The notes: generated by a model from the sequence alone, not told the origin. Positions 46,450-56,290 are shown, counted from the stretch's first letter. The stretch is DNA of 64,000 nucleotides from Rhodobacterales bacterium (GCA_002748285.1 PDSA01000027.1:55284-119283); one strand, 5' to 3'. Made by a program: numbers and translations.

Positions 46450-47442
46450 TTGACCAAATCCGTTGACAAACCGCATGAACGCCTCAGCGCCCATCTGGCC
46501 GAGGAAATGGATCAGGTCAACGCGCTGATCCGGCAGCGCATGGCCTCGCGCCACGCGCCGCGCATTCCCGAAGTCACCGCCCATCTGGTCGAAGCCGGCG
46601 GCAAGCGTCTGCGCCCGATGCTGACCCTGGCCACCGCCCGGCTGTGCGGCTATGACGGCCCTTATCACATCCATCTGGCGGCAACGGTCGAGTTCATCCA
46701 CACCGCCACCCTGCTGCATGATGATGTGGTCGATGAAAGTGGTCAGCGCCGGGGCCGGCCCACCGCCAATCTGCTGTGGGATAACAAATCCAGCGTTCTG
46801 GTCGGCGATTATCTGTTTGCCCGCAGCTTTCAGTTAATGGTCGAAACCGGCTCGCTCAGCGTGCTGGACATTCTGGCCAATGCCTCGGCCACCATTGCCG
46901 AGGGCGAAGTGCTGCAACTGACCGCCGCTCAGGATCTGGCCACCGATCAGCGAATTTACCTGCAGGTCGTGCGGGGCAAGACTGCGGCGCTGTTTGCCGC
47001 GGCCTGTGAAGTCGGCGGGGTGATTGCCGGGGTGGATGAGGCGCAGATCAAAGCGCTGGCGGACTATGGCGATGCGCTGGGGATCAGCTTTCAGATCGTG
47101 GATGATCTGCTGGATTTCTCGGACAGTGCGGTGATCGGCAAGAATGTCGGCGATGATTTCCGCGAGCGCAAGCTGACCTTGCCGCTGATCAAGGCGATTG
47201 CCAAGGCGGATGAAACCGAGCGGGCGTTCTGGAAGCGCGCCATTGAAAAGGGCGATCAGCGCGAGGGCGATCTGGAGCATGTGTTGGAGCTGTTGCACAA
47301 ACATGACGCCCTGACCGAGACCCGCCAGATTGCGCTGGACTGGACGCAGAAGGCCAAGGCGGCGCTGAGCGCCCTGCCCGAAGACCCGATCCGCGACATG
47401 CTGGCCGATATTGCCGATTATGTGGTGCAGCGCATCCGCTGA
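46450..47442 (+). CDS. Polyprenyl diphosphate synthase (octaprenyl-type, IspB-like)
   Basis: A trans-prenyl chain-elongating enzyme making the side chain of ubiquinone. Both aspartate-rich motifs are present: DDVVD in 'LLHDDVVDESGQRRG' and DDLLD in 'QIVDDLLDFS'. 'GGKRLRPML' marks the isopentenyl pocket. The TTG at 46450 has AAAGGG at eight bases, better spaced than the GTG at 46441; this gives 330 residues. Product chain length (about C50 in this group) is inferred from lineage. Confidence 0.94.
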   Translation: MTKSVDKPHERLSAHLAEEMDQVNALIRQRMASRHAPRIPEVTAHLVEAGGKRLRPMLTLATARLCGYDGPYHIHLAATVEFIHTATLLHDDVVDESGQRRGRPTANLLWDNKSSVLVGDYLFARSFQLMVETGSLSVLDILANASATIAEGEVLQLTAAQDLATDQRIYLQVVRGKTAALFAAACEVGGVIAGVDEAQIKALADYGDALGISFQIVDDLLDFSDSAVIGKNVGDDFRERKLTLPLIKAIAKADETERAFWKRAIEKGDQREGDLEHVLELLHKHDALTETRQIALDWTQKAKAALSALPEDPIRDMLADIADYVVQRIR

Positions 47443-47533
47443 AGCGATTATCCGGCGTTTGGCATGTTAGCAGACGCGCTGCCTAACACTACGGATTTCA
47501 ACACTGCCCCGCCCGGCGTGTTTGACACAGGCT

Positions 47534-48448
47534 TTACGCAGAGGTCTTGTTAAACACCCGCGAGGGGTGCAACTCGCCGGCTTTGTAAACCCCGACCGCA
47601 ACCGCCTCACCATCCAGCGAAGCCCAAGCCTCGTCGCCATACTCAACCCCCGAAGCCAGCACCATCGCCGGGTTGCCATGGCGCAAACGCGCGGCCGACT
47701 CCGGTGAGCAGTGCAATTCGGGAAGATCATCCAGCCCTTGCTCCAACGGCAACAGGTATTGATCCAGCTCGCCGGTTTTGGCCAGTTCCTCGACGGTCTG
47801 CATCGAAATGCCATCCCTGGCCTCAAACGGCCCCGACCAGACCCGGTGCAGCGATTGCACATGCCCGAAACAGCCCAGCTCTTCGCCCAGATCGCGGGCA
47901 ATCGAGCGCACATAACCGCCCTTGCCGCAAATCATTTCCAGCACGATATGATCGGCATCGGGGCGCTCGACCAGCTCCAGCTCTTCCACCCAGAGCGGGC
48001 GGGCGGCAAGTTCAAGGTCTTCGCCATCGCGCGCCAGCTTGTAGGCGCGCTGCCCGTCGATCTTGACGGCGGAAAACTGTGGCGGCACCTGCATGATGTC
48101 CCCACGAAACGCGGCCAGAGCGGCACGGATTTCGTCATCCGTCGGACGCAGATCAGAGGTGGCGATGATCTCGCCCTCAGTATCATCGGTGTTGGTGGCC
48201 TGCCCCAGCCGCACCACGAAACGATAGGCTTTCTGCGCATCGGTGATGTAGGGCACGGTCTTGGTGGCTTCGCCCAGCGCCACCGCCAGCACACCGGTGG
48301 CTTCGGGATCGAGCGTGCCCGCATGGCCGGCCTTTTTCGCATCCATCGCCCAGCGCAGCTTGTTCACCACAGCGTTCGAGGTGATGCCCGCAGGTTTATT
48401 GATGATGATCCAGCCGGAAATATCGCGGCCCTTGCGTCTACGTCCCAA
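47534..48448 (-). CDS. truB: tRNA pseudouridine(55) synthase
   Basis: TruB isomerises U55 in the T-loop of tRNAs and acts as a tRNA chaperone. The N-terminal '[21 protein letters not shown]' and '[18 protein letters not shown]' hold the catalytic Asp of the LDP motif. '[18 protein letters not shown]' is the second signature. 304 residues, normal. It lies downstream of rbfA and a DUF2233 gene in the same direction; rbfA–truB adjacency is a typical translation-gene pairing. Confidence 0.95.
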   Translation of the reverse strand: MGRRRKGRDISGWIIINKPAGITSNAVVNKLRWAMDAKKAGHAGTLDPEATGVLAVALGEATKTVPYITDAQKAYRFVVRLGQATNTDDTEGEIIATSDLRPTDDEIRAALAAFRGDIMQVPPQFSAVKIDGQRAYKLARDGEDLELAARPLWVEELELVERPDADHIVLEMICGKGGYVRSIARDLGEELGCFGHVQSLHRVWSGPFEARDGISMQTVEELAKTGELDQYLLPLEQGLDDLPELHCSPESAARLRHGNPAMVLASGVEYGDEAWASLDGEAVAVGVYKAGELHPSRVFNKTSA

Positions 48449-48486
48449 GATCGGCTCCTTCGTGAATGAACTTAAGAGGACCGCGT

Positions 48487-49236
48487 TTAATCGGCGCGGC
48501 CAGCCGCGTCAATGTCGATCACGGTGCCCACAATCACCCCCAGCGCAAAACCGCTATCCGAGCGCCCCAGATCGGGGGCAAACAGGCGTGAGACTTTGCC
48601 GTCAAAATAGAGCGCGTTGGGGGTGTGCAGATGGTCTTTGAACAGCGAACCGAAATCGTGGAAATTCACCGGATTGTTGGAAATGGCAAAAACCGCCTCT
48701 TGGCCATCGGCCCGCACGCCAACCCCGTTGCGGATATAACGCGAATCGGAATGGCGCAAAAAGCGGTGATGCAGCTTGTTGTCGATCACCAGCATCGGGC
48801 CGGATTGGGTGGCATAATCACAATGCGGTTTCTTGCGGTCAAAGGCACGGGTTTCGATCACCGCAAACCGGGTTTTGTCAAAGCAGAACACACCATTGGG
48901 TTTCAAACCGAAATTCCCGAAATTGCCGCCATCGGCAAGCGGCACCTGATGCTGACCGTTTTCCACAAACAGCCCCACCGGCGCACGGTTCTGGTGATAC
49001 ATCCCGGCATTCATCGCAAAGCCAAGCGTTTGACCGTCGGCCTTCAGATCGTCCAGAATGCTGTAAAACCCCCCATACAGCGCCCCGCCCGGATCGCTAT
49101 GCCACAGGCGCAGATCATCGCCGATCTGCACCCGACAGATCGTATAGCTGTTGGATTTATAGCTGATATCCTCGCACTCGGCCGCAGCAAGCGAGGGCAG
49201 CAGGCAGAGCGATATGAACGCCAAAATCCGCTTCAT
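48487..49236 (-). CDS. Phosphodiester glycosidase family protein (DUF2233), secreted
   Basis: A 249-residue exported protein: signal peptide '[19 protein letters not shown]' with cleavage before 'ECED', then an NAGPA/DUF2233 fold. Family motifs include '[21 protein letters not shown]', '[12 protein letters not shown]', 'TQSGPMLVI' and '[18 protein letters not shown]'. Relatives cleave phosphodiester-linked sugars or act on envelope polymers; specificity is unknown. Its ATG overlaps the rbfA stop by four bases, an odd pairing of an envelope enzyme with ribosome biogenesis genes that is nevertheless conserved in relatives. Confidence 0.87.
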   Translation of the reverse strand: MKRILAFISLCLLPSLAAAECEDISYKSNSYTICRVQIGDDLRLWHSDPGGALYGGFYSILDDLKADGQTLGFAMNAGMYHQNRAPVGLFVENGQHQVPLADGGNFGNFGLKPNGVFCFDKTRFAVIETRAFDRKKPHCDYATQSGPMLVIDNKLHHRFLRHSDSRYIRNGVGVRADGQEAVFAISNNPVNFHDFGSLFKDHLHTPNALYFDGKVSRLFAPDLGRSDSGFALGVIVGTVIDIDAAGRAD

Positions 49237-49655
49237 GCGTCCCCATCAGTGTCGCGGCGCACACTGTCTTGGGCCAGTATCCGGCGGGTTTCATCCATGC
49301 GGTCAAAGGTCTCGTCAATTTCAAACCGCAGCTCGGGCGCGTATTTCAGAGCGACGATTTTCGATACCGCCCGGCGGATCTCGTGACGGTTTTGACGCAG
49401 CAATAGCAGCGCCTGTTCCTTATCCTTGCCCCCCAGCGGCAACACATAGGCCGTGGCCACGCGCAAATCCGGCGAGGTCCGCACTTCGCCCACGGTGATC
49501 GAGATGCGGTTCAGATCGGGGTCGTGGACATCGCCACGCATCAGAACATCCGACAGGGCGCGGCGGATCAACTCCCCCACCCGTAGCTGACGTTGAGAAG
49601 GCCCGCGATGGGCGTGCGATGCGGAATGATGTACAGGTTTTACCATATCCGTCAT
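49233..49655 (-). CDS. rbfA: Ribosome-binding factor A
   Basis: RbfA helps 30S maturation by binding 16S rRNA near helix 1. This 140-residue protein carries the KH-like core: '[19 protein letters not shown]', '[22 protein letters not shown]' and '[24 protein letters not shown]'. A basic N-terminus ('[15 protein letters not shown]') is usual in alphaproteobacteria. It heads the leftward rbfA–DUF2233–truB unit and diverges from dapB. Confidence 0.93.
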   Translation of the reverse strand: MTDMVKPVHHSASHAHRGPSQRQLRVGELIRRALSDVLMRGDVHDPDLNRISITVGEVRTSPDLRVATAYVLPLGGKDKEQALLLLRQNRHEIRRAVSKIVALKYAPELRFEIDETFDRMDETRRILAQDSVRRDTDGDA

Positions 49656-49721
49656 CTAAGCTGCTTGTGTGTTCTGTGCAAGGCGGTCAAACTGGGCAAA
49701 ACACAAAATAGCGAGGGTAAA

Positions 49722-50543
49722 ATGGCTGATTTGGCGGGAATCGTGATTAACGGGGCTTCGGGGCGCATGGGGCAGATGTTGGTCAAGCAGGTGATCAACA
49801 GTGCCGGTGCGCGTCTGGTTGGCGTTCTGGAGCGCCCGGGGCATGACTGGATCGGGCGGGATATTGGCGAGGCCATGAGCGGGCCGGCGCTGGGGGTAAC
49901 CGTCAGCGATGATGCGCTTGCGACCATGGCCAAGGCGCAGGCGGTGATTGATTTCACCACCCCGGCAGCCACGGTTGCGCTGGCCGAGCTGTCGGCGCAG
50001 GCGCGGGCGGTGCATGTGATCGGCACCACCGGTTTTTCCGAGGATGATCTGACGAAACTGCGACTGGCGGCGCGTCATGCGGTGATCGTGCGGGCGGGGA
50101 ATATGAGCCTCGGGGTCAATTTGCTGGTGCAGCTGACCCGGCAAGTGGCGGCGGCTTTGGGCGAGGATTTCGACATTGAGGTGATCGAAGCCCATCACCG
50201 CCACAAGGTCGATGCGCCCTCGGGCACCGCTCTGATGCTGGGACAGGCGGCGGCGGATGGCCGTGGGGTGGAGCTGAGCCAAGTGCAGGAAAGCGGTCGC
50301 GATGGCATCACCGGCGCACGCAAAACCGGAGGGATCGGCTTTAGCGCCATTCGCGGCGGAGACATCGTGGGTGAGCATGATGTGTTGTTTGCCGGTGAGG
50401 GCGAGCGCATCGTGTTGCGTCATGTGGCCACGGATCGGGCGATCTTTGCCCGCGGGGCGCTCAAGGCCGCGCTGTGGGGGCAAGGGCACAAGCCGGGCTC
50501 TTATGACATGCTGGATGTGCTGGGGATGCGGACGGGCGGCTAA
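49722..50543 (+). CDS. dapB: 4-hydroxy-tetrahydrodipicolinate reductase
   Basis: DapB reduces the dipicolinate intermediate in lysine and diaminopimelate synthesis. 273 residues from ATG 49722 after GAGGG. The Rossmann NAD(P)H loop is '[13 protein letters not shown]', and '[16 protein letters not shown]' is the invariant substrate/catalytic His-Lys segment. '[10 protein letters not shown]' is the nucleotide-domain signature. The frame is open upstream to 49593 but that would overlap rbfA. Diverges from rbfA with a 66-base gap. Confidence 0.97.
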   Translation: MADLAGIVINGASGRMGQMLVKQVINSAGARLVGVLERPGHDWIGRDIGEAMSGPALGVTVSDDALATMAKAQAVIDFTTPAATVALAELSAQARAVHVIGTTGFSEDDLTKLRLAARHAVIVRAGNMSLGVNLLVQLTRQVAAALGEDFDIEVIEAHHRHKVDAPSGTALMLGQAAADGRGVELSQVQESGRDGITGARKTGGIGFSAIRGGDIVGEHDVLFAGEGERIVLRHVATDRAIFARGALKAALWGQGHKPGSYDMLDVLGMRTGG

Positions 50544-50562
50544 GCCAACTGTGTATTTCAAA

Positions 50563-50595
50563 CAAAAACCGCCGGGATGCGCCTGCCTGGGTAGG
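50563..50595 (+). repeat. Dispersed intergenic repeat, family B, copy 2
   Basis: AAAAACCGCCGGGATGCGCCTGCC and a following G-run resemble the element at 20693. It starts 20 bases after the dapB stop. The motif's reverse complement, GGCAGGCGCAGCCCGGCC, is also present at 50687-50704, so the locus may form a long hairpin. Confidence 0.5.
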
Positions 50596-50669
50596 CGCTC
50601 ACGCTCGGCGTTGCAGCAAACGCGGTGTGTGAAGACTCCACCACGTTGCAAAATGTGGAAAGGCTGATT

Positions 50670-50755
50670 GCGCCTGCCGGGGGGCAGGCAGGCGCAGCCC
50701 GGCCCTGAGGCCGGGCGGGACGGTTCGAGGGGGTGTAGCTTTATGCGAACACCCC
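50670..50755. repeat. Hairpins between dapB and the saccharopine dehydrogenase-family gene
   Basis: A perfect nine-pair stem (GCGCCTGCC at 50670-50678 with GGCAGGCGC at 50687-50695) is followed by a seven-pair stem (GGGGTGT at 50730-50736 with ACACCCC at 50749-50755) that abuts the stop of the leftward gene. Neither has a T-run, so they are not typical terminators. Confidence 0.5.
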
Positions 50756-51883
50756 TTACAGGTGATCCACCACCTGCAAAACCTGCGCCAGCTTATCGAC
50801 CTCGCCCATCCAGTGCTGCAACACTCTGGGATCGCTGGGAGCGGCGGACACTCCGGCGGCGATCTCACGGTTCAACACCGCCTCAACCGCCAAAGACACC
50901 GGCACCGACACCAGTCGCGCCATCGCACTGCCGCGAATATCGCCAAAAGCGTCCATCACATAGGTCTTGTGATAAACCGCCCGGCCCTCCTCCTCGGCCT
51001 TGAGCATCACACACATCACCACCCGATCCGGGTCGTCTTCACCATAGGCGTTATCGGCCCAGAGCTGATCAGACAGCCGCCGCAGCTGCTCGTCATCGGC
51101 GGTCTCGATCTGCGTAAACACCTCGCTCCACGCCTCGGCCCAGCCTTTCAGGCGCAAGGTGCCACGGACGAATTCCCTGATCGGCCAATCCGCATCAAAC
51201 TGGTAGTCCACGATGAAGGGGAGCGAGTCGCGATTGGGATAAACCTCGAAGGTCTCCGGCACCGGCAAAGGTGCGGCGTAATTGCGGATCGCGTCCCAAG
51301 GCCGCGCCACATCCAGCGGGCTGTAGTTGCGGATCGAACGCGATGGCGATTGCAGCGCTTTCAGCACCCCCAGCGGAGACCAGCTGAACTTGTAACGAAA
51401 CGGATTCGGATGTTTCGGCACGCCGCCGCAATAGGATTTGAAGCTGATCGAATTGTCAGGCTTGTAACCGGCTGAATTGCGATAATCCGCCACCAACCAA
51501 TGCGCCATCAGATGGTCAATCCCCGGATCCAGCCCGACCTCATTGACCAAAGCCACCCCGGCCTGACGGGCGGCGGCGTCCAGATCGCGCATTTGCGGCG
51601 AAATATAGCTGGAGGATACAAAATGCGCCCCCTTCTGGATGCACAGCTCGGCCAGCTTGGGATGCCAGTCGCCGGGCAGCATCGACACCAGCACATCCCC
51701 GGCCTGCAACTCGGCCGCCAAGGTCTCAAACGCAAATGGGATGATCCGGCGGGTGATGTCGCCCACGGCGTCCTCGGCCTTGTCGACCGAACGGTTCCAC
51801 ACCGTGACTTCGTGCCCGGCCTTGATCAGACGTCGCAAACCGGGAATGGCCGAAAGCCCGGTGCCGCACCAATGAATTGTCAT
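50756..51883 (-). CDS. Saccharopine dehydrogenase family protein (LYS9-like)
   Basis: A 375-residue oxidoreductase: N-terminal Rossmann domain starting 'MTIHWCGTGLSAIPGLRRLI' and a C-terminal Sacchrp_dh_C part with 'NEVGLDPGIDHLMAH' (the conserved dehydrogenase motif) and 'FKSYCGGVPKHPNPFRYKFSWSP'. Related enzymes make saccharopine or carboxynorspermidine, or break down lysine. The partner gene directly upstream in the same direction encodes a LYS1-like protein, so a two-enzyme lysine/saccharopine pathway is likely. The substrate is inferred. Confidence 0.87.
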   Translation of the reverse strand: MTIHWCGTGLSAIPGLRRLIKAGHEVTVWNRSVDKAEDAVGDITRRIIPFAFETLAAELQAGDVLVSMLPGDWHPKLAELCIQKGAHFVSSSYISPQMRDLDAAARQAGVALVNEVGLDPGIDHLMAHWLVADYRNSAGYKPDNSISFKSYCGGVPKHPNPFRYKFSWSPLGVLKALQSPSRSIRNYSPLDVARPWDAIRNYAAPLPVPETFEVYPNRDSLPFIVDYQFDADWPIREFVRGTLRLKGWAEAWSEVFTQIETADDEQLRRLSDQLWADNAYGEDDPDRVVMCVMLKAEEEGRAVYHKTYVMDAFGDIRGSAMARLVSVPVSLAVEAVLNREIAAGVSAAPSDPRVLQHWMGEVDKLAQVLQVVDHL

Positions 51884-51913
51884 CTGTTTTTGCCCCCTAC
51901 TCTCATCGGTTCC

Positions 51914-52969
51914 TCAAATCTCTGCGCTATGGCGGATAAAGTCGGCCTTGGCACGGCCCCAAACCCCGGCCTCAATCTGCGGCAGCTCCAACAAAGAGCC
52001 CAGCAGCTGGCCGGCATAATCCTGACTGGCCTCAACCGGCAGCATCGAAGGCAGATTGTCAATCGCGGTCACATCCAGCACCGGGTCAGAATGCACCCGA
52101 AGGGCGGGGTGCTCCCAGCTGGTGGTGTGGTTGTAAACCTTGATCGGAGAAAAATCGCTGTCCGGGTCACAGGCCACATCGCCGATCACCGACAATTTGC
52201 GCGGCGCGGTCTTGGCGCTGGCCGGCACAAACACCGGAGTCCCCGGCCCTGCAAGGATGCAATTCACAAACACCTCATGCTGCAAAATCTCGGGGAAAGG
52301 GCCACCCGAGGCGGTCTCGGCCATGTCCCATTTGCTGGTCTGCACCCCGACCGCCTGACACAAATCCGCCGCCCCGCTGCCCACACGGCCCAAAGCGCCG
52401 ATGATCAGCGCCCGCGGCCGCGCCTGCCCGGTGGCGTCGAGCGTCTGCAGCACATCCTCCAGCAGAGCCTCCTTGCCGCTGTAAACCCCAACCGCGGGGC
52501 AAATCCCGCCCTGTTGCTGCGCCGCCCAGCATTTCAGCGACACCGCCGCCCCGGCAAACCCGGCCCAATAGCCAAACGCCGCCACCCGGCGCCCGTTTTC
52601 ATCCACCAGATATTCCAGATCATAAAGTGTGCCGCCGCCAGCCTTGAACCGCTGCAACAGCACCTGCCCCGAAGGCTGCCCCTTATAGGCATGGCCAAAC
52701 ATGATGTGGCGGTGTTTCAGCGGGCTGCCATCTGCGGGCAGTTCTTTCAGCCCAAAGATCACCGCATCCGCCGGCGCATCCGGCCAGCTGTTTTCGGCCG
52801 CGATCTCGCAGCCGGCCTGCACATAGCCCTCAATCCCGATCGCCCGGACCGAGCTTTCCTCAACCGTCACCCGGATCCCAGCCTTGAGCAGCGCCGCCGC
52901 CCCTTCGGGGGTCAATCCAACCCGTTCTTCATGTGGACGTTGCTCGGCACGAACCCAGAGATGTGTCAT
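51914..52969 (-). CDS. Saccharopine dehydrogenase, L-lysine-forming type (LYS1-like)
   Basis: A 351-residue protein similar to alanine-dehydrogenase/PNT N-domain proteins of the LYS1 type. 'RAEQRPHEERVGLTPEGA' is the N-terminal signature; 'GALGRVGSGAADLC' is the nucleotide loop and 'GPGTPVFVP' a later family stretch. LYS1 oxidises saccharopine to lysine and 2-oxoglutarate. ATG 52969 follows AAGGA. The frame is open to 53113, but the extra leader lacks family sequence. It heads the two-gene unit with the LYS9-like gene 30 bases downstream. Confidence 0.87.
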   Translation of the reverse strand: MTHLWVRAEQRPHEERVGLTPEGAAALLKAGIRVTVEESSVRAIGIEGYVQAGCEIAAENSWPDAPADAVIFGLKELPADGSPLKHRHIMFGHAYKGQPSGQVLLQRFKAGGGTLYDLEYLVDENGRRVAAFGYWAGFAGAAVSLKCWAAQQQGGICPAVGVYSGKEALLEDVLQTLDATGQARPRALIIGALGRVGSGAADLCQAVGVQTSKWDMAETASGGPFPEILQHEVFVNCILAGPGTPVFVPASAKTAPRKLSVIGDVACDPDSDFSPIKVYNHTTSWEHPALRVHSDPVLDVTAIDNLPSMLPVEASQDYAGQLLGSLLELPQIEAGVWGRAKADFIRHSAEI

Positions 52970-53257
52970 GATATGATCCTTGTGAAAATGTGGTTTTCTG
53001 GCTTGATCATAGTTAACATCACGGGCCGGAATATATCCAGAGTTTGTTTGCAGGCCAAAGCGGCGGTTATCGGACGCACGCAGAACGCACGAACCTGTGG
53101 CATGTGGGACCACACCTCCGCATGAAGGCGGGCCGTCATGTGTTCCCCGGAAAAACCGCTGGCGCTTTGGCGGGGTCGTCGCTATCCTCGGGCCGCAGGC
53201 ACAAGGCCTGCCCCGCCCGTTTGTGGTGGCCTTCGTTTTGGACCAAAGGATGGCAGG

Positions 53258-53725
53258 ATGTTTATCAGAACTCTGGGCCTGCGGGCCCTGCTGGCGGCTT
53301 TGATCGCGGCTTCAGCCTCCAAAGGATATGCCATGAGCACCCACGTCAAACCCTCTGCCGCCCCCGACACCGCCCAGACCATCCCCGCCGAAAGTGCGCA
53401 AATCCTGCTGTCTTGCACAGAGGCGCTCGACAATGCCGATGCGCTCTGTGAATCACTGAAAAAGGCGCTGGAACACCACGCGCCCGGGCGGAGCATCCTG
53501 ATCAGCAATCGCAACCCCACCGGGCCGCAGCTGGCGATCCGGCTGCATGTCAGCAAGGCCTCACCCCATGCGGTGACCGGCCGCCTGCAGTGGCACACCG
53601 AAACAAGCGCCGTGCAGCAAGGCCCGGATGCCACCCTAAACGTGATGGACAGCACCCTGAAGCCGCGCATGTTTGACCAGCTGACTCGCGCCTTGGTGAC
53701 AACAAGCCCATTGCCCATTCCTTAA
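53258..53725 (+). CDS. Secreted protein of unknown function
   Basis: A 155-residue protein starting at ATG 53258, eight bases after AAAGGA. The N-terminus 'MFIRTLGLRALLAALIAAS' is a signal peptide with cleavage near 'KGYA'. The mature part has a Cys pair ('LLSCTEALDNADALCESL') and ends 'RALVTTSPLPIP'. I recognise no family. The upstream in-frame extension to 53138 has no such features. Its stop overlaps a CtrA-like site and the RTX protease gene follows 60 bases on, so a link with that protease is possible but unproven. Confidence 0.7.
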   Translation: MFIRTLGLRALLAALIAASASKGYAMSTHVKPSAAPDTAQTIPAESAQILLSCTEALDNADALCESLKKALEHHAPGRSILISNRNPTGPQLAIRLHVSKASPHAVTGRLQWHTETSAVQQGPDATLNVMDSTLKPRMFDQLTRALVTTSPLPIP

Positions 53726-53737
53726 AAATGCGTTAAA
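53722..53737. promoter_or_regulatory. CtrA-like site upstream of the RTX metalloprotease
   Basis: TTAA-N7-TTAAA reads at 53722-53737, overlapping the stop codon of the preceding gene and ending 48 bases before the protease start. It fits the CtrA consensus. Confidence 0.5.
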
Positions 53738-53785
53738 TTCCAGACAGTTTTTATTGCCTGCCGCGTCCATCAGGAGGATTCTGTG

Positions 53786-56101
53786 ATGTCAGATTTAACG
53801 CAACCGCTATACGCCCATTTCACCGAGACCGCGGATGCTCCGGCGGGGACGCTTACGCCTTACACCGTCAATGTTGGTGATACGTTTGCCGGTGACATTT
53901 CTTTTTCAGGCGATCAGGACTGGATTGCGGTTAATCTGGTGGCCGGGACCACTTATACGATTGCGCAGATGGGCTCTCCCAGCGGTGCCGGCACTCTGAA
54001 CGATCCTGTTTTGCGCCTGATGGATAGCAACGGCGCTCAGGTTGCCTTTAATGACGATGGGGGTACCGCGCTCGAATCGCGGATCACTTTTACGCCCACC
54101 GCCAGCGGCACCTATTATATCAATGCAGGCGCTTACAATACGTCAACCGGCACCTACAGGGTGGAAGTCTCGGAGCGGGTTCCGCCTGCGGCTGGCACTC
54201 TGGACGAGCTGGCAGATTATCTGACCGATGGCTATTGGACGGATCAGGGGCAAGGGCCGCGCCATTTTGACACCAGCAGCAGCAATGTGATCACCGTCAA
54301 CCTGACTGGCCTGAATGCCGATGGCCAACAGCTGGCCCGCTGGGCGCTCCAGGCCTGGGAGGTCGTGGCCAATCTGGAGTTTGTGGCAACCACCGGCAGC
54401 GCCATGATCACCTTTGATGACAATGATTCGGGAGCTTACACATCCTCGGTCACTTCGGGCGATTTCATCACGTCTTCTGAAGTCAACATCTCGACCGGCT
54501 GGGTCAACACCTATGGCACCACCATGGACAGCTATAGTTTCCAGACCTACATCCACGAAATCGGCCACGCTCTGGGGCTGGGGCATCAGGGCAACTATAA
54601 TGGCGACGCGGTTTATGGTGTCGATGAGACCTTTGCCAATGACAGTTGGGCTGTGTCGATCATGTCTTATTTCAGCCAGGAGGATAACACCACCACCGAT
54701 GACAGCTATGCCGGGCTGGTCTCGACCATGATGGCTGATATTGTGGCAATCCAGAACCTTTACGGAGCCCCCGGCGCTGCAAGTGCGACCGCCGGCGACA
54801 CCATCTATGGGATCGGCTATACCTTTGGTGGTGGCTATCTGGGTGACCTGATGGATGGGCTTGTGAACAAAAATAGCTCGGTTCTGGGGGATGGCGATAT
54901 CGCGCTGACGATTTATGATCGGGATGGCGTTGATACCCTGAATCTAAGCGACAATACCTTTGACAATACCATCAACCTGAACGGTGGCACATTCTCGGAC
55001 ATTGATGGCGGCAACGGAAACCTGGCGATTGCCCGTGGCACGTTGATTGAAAATCTGATTGTCGGGTCGGGCAATGATACCGTCATCGGGAACTATGCGT
55101 CGAACTCGATTTCCGGCAATGGCGGCAATGACACCATCAACGGTGCTGCAGGTCACGACATTTTGCATGGCAATGCCGGGGCCGACCTCCTTTACGGTGG
55201 CAGTGGCGGCGATAGGTTGTTTGGCGACAATGGCAATGACGTCCTTTATGGGCAATCCGGCATCGACAGGCTGTATGGCGGCGCTGGTAATGACCGGATG
55301 TATGGTGGCAATGGCACGGATCTGTTGCGCGGTCAGGGCGGTGATGACCGCTTGGTCGGCGGTGCCGGCAATGATTTTGTCTACGGAGGAGTAGGGGCCG
55401 ATCAGCTTTATGGCGGCACCGGAGATGATCGTCTGGGCGGTGGACAGGGGCATGACTTCCTGCGCGGTCAGGGCGGTGATGATCTGGTCTATGGTGGCTT
55501 TGGCAATGACCGGCTCTATGGTGAAGACGGCGATGACCGGCTGCTTGGCAACGAAGGCAATGACCGGCTGTATGGCGGCGATGGCGATGACCGGATGTTT
55601 GGCAACCAAGGCGATGACCGGATGGCGGGTGGCAATGGCCGCGACCGGCTCAGCGGCGGGGATGGCGACGATACCATGTATGGGAATTCGGGCGTTGACC
55701 GGCTGTATGGCGGAGATGGCGATGACCGGCTCTATGGGGGCTCGGACAATGATTTGCTGCGCGGCCAGGCCGGCAATGACCGGATGAATGGCGGGTTCGG
55801 CAACGACTATTTGTATGGCGGAGAAGGCGACGATCTGGTGTATGGTGGTCTGGGGAATGACCATCTCAGCGGCGGGGCCGGAGAAGATGTGTTCGTCTTC
55901 CGCGCCGATCAGGGTGATGATACGGTCGTCGATTTCGACCGCGCCGATGATGAGATCCGACTGATCGACACCGGTATGGGCTTTGCTGACCTCAGCATCA
56001 GCTATTCCGGCGGCAATGCGGTTCTGACTTTGGGAACCGGCAGCATCACGCTGGAGGGCATCGCCAGTGGTCTGGATGCCAGCGATTTTGTGTTCCTCTA
56101 G
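53786..56101 (+). CDS. M10 (serralysin-type) metalloprotease with PPC domain and RTX repeats
   Basis: A 771-residue secreted protease. Domains: a PPC (pre-peptidase C-terminal) domain near residues 30-127; a metzincin catalytic domain with zinc motif HEIGHALGLGH (His257, Glu258, His261, His267) and Met-turn 'SIMSYF' (Met293, Tyr295); an M10_C linker; then nonapeptide RTX calcium repeats (GGxGxDxLY type) to about 715 and a C-terminal secretion-type end 'SDFVFL'. There is no Sec signal peptide, consistent with type I secretion. AGGAGG precedes the ATG by eight bases. No T1SS genes are adjacent. Confidence 0.93.
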   Translation: MSDLTQPLYAHFTETADAPAGTLTPYTVNVGDTFAGDISFSGDQDWIAVNLVAGTTYTIAQMGSPSGAGTLNDPVLRLMDSNGAQVAFNDDGGTALESRITFTPTASGTYYINAGAYNTSTGTYRVEVSERVPPAAGTLDELADYLTDGYWTDQGQGPRHFDTSSSNVITVNLTGLNADGQQLARWALQAWEVVANLEFVATTGSAMITFDDNDSGAYTSSVTSGDFITSSEVNISTGWVNTYGTTMDSYSFQTYIHEIGHALGLGHQGNYNGDAVYGVDETFANDSWAVSIMSYFSQEDNTTTDDSYAGLVSTMMADIVAIQNLYGAPGAASATAGDTIYGIGYTFGGGYLGDLMDGLVNKNSSVLGDGDIALTIYDRDGVDTLNLSDNTFDNTINLNGGTFSDIDGGNGNLAIARGTLIENLIVGSGNDTVIGNYASNSISGNGGNDTINGAAGHDILHGNAGADLLYGGSGGDRLFGDNGNDVLYGQSGIDRLYGGAGNDRMYGGNGTDLLRGQGGDDRLVGGAGNDFVYGGVGADQLYGGTGDDRLGGGQGHDFLRGQGGDDLVYGGFGNDRLYGEDGDDRLLGNEGNDRLYGGDGDDRMFGNQGDDRMAGGNGRDRLSGGDGDDTMYGNSGVDRLYGGDGDDRLYGGSDNDLLRGQAGNDRMNGGFGNDYLYGGEGDDLVYGGLGNDHLSGGAGEDVFVFRADQGDDTVVDFDRADDEIRLIDTGMGFADLSISYSGGNAVLTLGTGSITLEGIASGLDASDFVFL
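55050..55900 (+). repeat. RTX nonapeptide-coding tandem repeats
   Basis: About 30 imperfect 27-base units coding for GGxGNDxLY/RLYGG-type nonapeptides fill most of the C-terminal half of the protease gene. The sequence varies but the frame and glycine/aspartate positions are kept. The repeats also create a long spurious frame on the opposite strand. Confidence 0.85.
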
Positions 56102-56290
56102 GGCGAGATCGGTTTATCCTGCGACATTGAGCCTCAGAATTCTCGTTCGCCATCAGCAGGAGGCTGGTGGAGGGGGGGCGGGAATTTTGAGTCGATTTGT
56201 CGGTTTCTGCTTACGCCTTGTGCAACCGCAATCCGCTTCGTTGTTTCGGGGTGAAACCGCATGGTGGATGCAGATATCTGGTTGGCTGAT

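Noticed and set aside
50670..50755. Hairpins after dapB as rho-independent terminators
   Set aside because: Neither stem is followed by a T-run on either strand.
54944..55864. 306-residue repetitive frame (VIAISAIQPV-like units) opposite the RTX repeats
   Set aside because: The reverse complement of RTX nonapeptide repeats gives a periodic hydrophobic frame; no start signal and no family.
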